Shown: piece after piece, positions 63,608 through 64,000 of the stretch
Position numbering within the stretch: the stretch's first letter is position 1
Layout: each line of letters opens with the position of its first letter
Assembly (NCBI RefSeq): GCF_002113125.1
Contig: NZ_NEJP01000009.1
Span: forward strand, 124,001 to 188,000
Length of the DNA: 64,000 bases
Source: Pseudomonas sp. B20(2017)
GTDB lineage: Bacteria > Pseudomonadota > Gammaproteobacteria > Pseudomonadales > Pseudomonadaceae
Direction: 5' to 3'
Program-made: the position numbers and the translations under genes
Notes under the pieces: model-generated
Told to the model about the DNA's origin: nothing
Database searches by the model: none
Seen by the model: only the letters and a program-made list of their open reading frames with translations

Positions 63608-64000
63608 ATGCTGCTTTCCCTGTACCGCTCGCTGCACGACTATCGGGGTTTCATCCTCGGTAGCGTCAAGCGGGAGTTTCAAGCGCGGTATCGCAATTCG
63701 CTGTTCGGCGCGCTGTGGACGGTACTCAACCCGCTGTCGATGATCATCGTGTACACGGTGATCTTTTCCCACATCATGCGCGCCCGTCTGCCCGGCGTGG
63801 ACGACGGCATGGCCTACAGCGTCTACCTGTGCGCCGGGCTGCTGACCTGGGGCCTGTTCTCGGAAATCACCCTGCGCAGCCAGAACATGTTTCTGGAAAA
63901 CGCCAACCTGCTGAAGAAAATCAGCTTCCCGCGCCTCTGCCTGCCGGTGATCGTGCTGCTCAATGCCGGAATCAACTTCGCGATCATCATCGGCCTGTTC
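63608..64000 (+). CDS. wzm: Polysaccharide ABC exporter permease Wzm (partial, cut by window end)
   Basis: The first 131 codons are present. YRSLHDYRGFILGSVKREFQ and RYRNSLFGALWTVLNPLSMI are the ABC-2 O-antigen/capsule permease signatures, followed by at least two membrane segments. With Wzt, expected just beyond the window, it flips the finished D-rhamnan on its lipid carrier to the periplasm. Starts on the A following the wbpW stop (GTGA-ATG). Confidence 0.92.
   Translation, partial: MLLSLYRSLHDYRGFILGSVKREFQARYRNSLFGALWTVLNPLSMIIVYTVIFSHIMRARLPGVDDGMAYSVYLCAGLLTWGLFSEITLRSQNMFLENANLLKKISFPRLCLPVIVLLNAGINFAIIIGLF

Overview
The window looks like a chromosomal segment of a Pseudomonas of the fluorescens group. 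It is GC-rich throughout, strong Shine-Dalgarno sites precede most genes, and two inverted pairs of the GTGGGAGC(G)(A/G)GC(T)TGCTCGCGA repetitive palindrome (REPIN type) lie between genes. Gene content matches blocks known from P. aeruginosa: aphA with a polyamine-binding protein, pycBA-pycR-RpiR regulator-uvrD, the Zur-controlled zigA/amiA/folE2/gca/pyrC block, and the rmd-gmd-wbpW-wzm D-rhamnan (common polysaccharide antigen) locus. No phage, transposase, CRISPR array, rRNA or tRNA was recognised.

Layout. 1-2.3 kb: end of an AraC-type regulator, then an acetylpolyamine amidohydrolase overlapping a periplasmic polyamine-binding protein. 2.4-5.8 kb: a MocR-type regulator divergent from a PaiB-like protein and two GNAT acetyltransferases. 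6-10.6 kb: a classical autotransporter followed by a paralogous barrel whose passenger is replaced by a Pro/Lys-rich segment. 10.7-15.3 kb: two-subunit pyruvate carboxylase, its divergent LysR regulator, and a small conserved protein. 15.5-25.8 kb: RpiR/HexR-family regulator, a PAS-GGDEF-EAL membrane protein, uvrD, a half-size EamA transporter, a Tim44-domain protein, a SMI1/KNR4 protein and a CPA2 antiporter. 26-28 kb: thioesterase, pdxY and a DUF3301 protein.

28.1-38.4 kb is a zinc-starvation island. It has two COG0523 GTPases (one is zigA), a DUF1826 protein, two small secreted proteins, an amidase, zinc-independent GTP cyclohydrolase folE2, a zinc-type ABC importer, a gamma-carbonic anhydrase and a second dihydroorotase. 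Two near-consensus Zur boxes sit in its divergent promoters. After DUF3617, cardiolipin synthase and cyclopropane fatty acid synthase genes comes a tightly overlapping operon (41.9-47.9 kb): three SPFH/HflKC-like membrane proteins, one with 18 histidines in its first 33 residues, and a P1B-type ATPase without the usual zinc ligands. A third Zur-like palindrome lies at its promoter. This is the least conventional system in the window and probably belongs to the same zinc response.

48.1-54.1 kb: dihydrolipoyl dehydrogenase, an Lrp/LysE divergent pair, a large TPR-like membrane-anchored protein and a DUF3142 lipoprotein. 54.2-64 kb: a polysaccharide-decoration operon (two paralogous methyltransferases, an acyltransferase, two paralogous glycosyltransferases) divergent from the GDP-D-rhamnose synthesis and export genes, cut by the window end.
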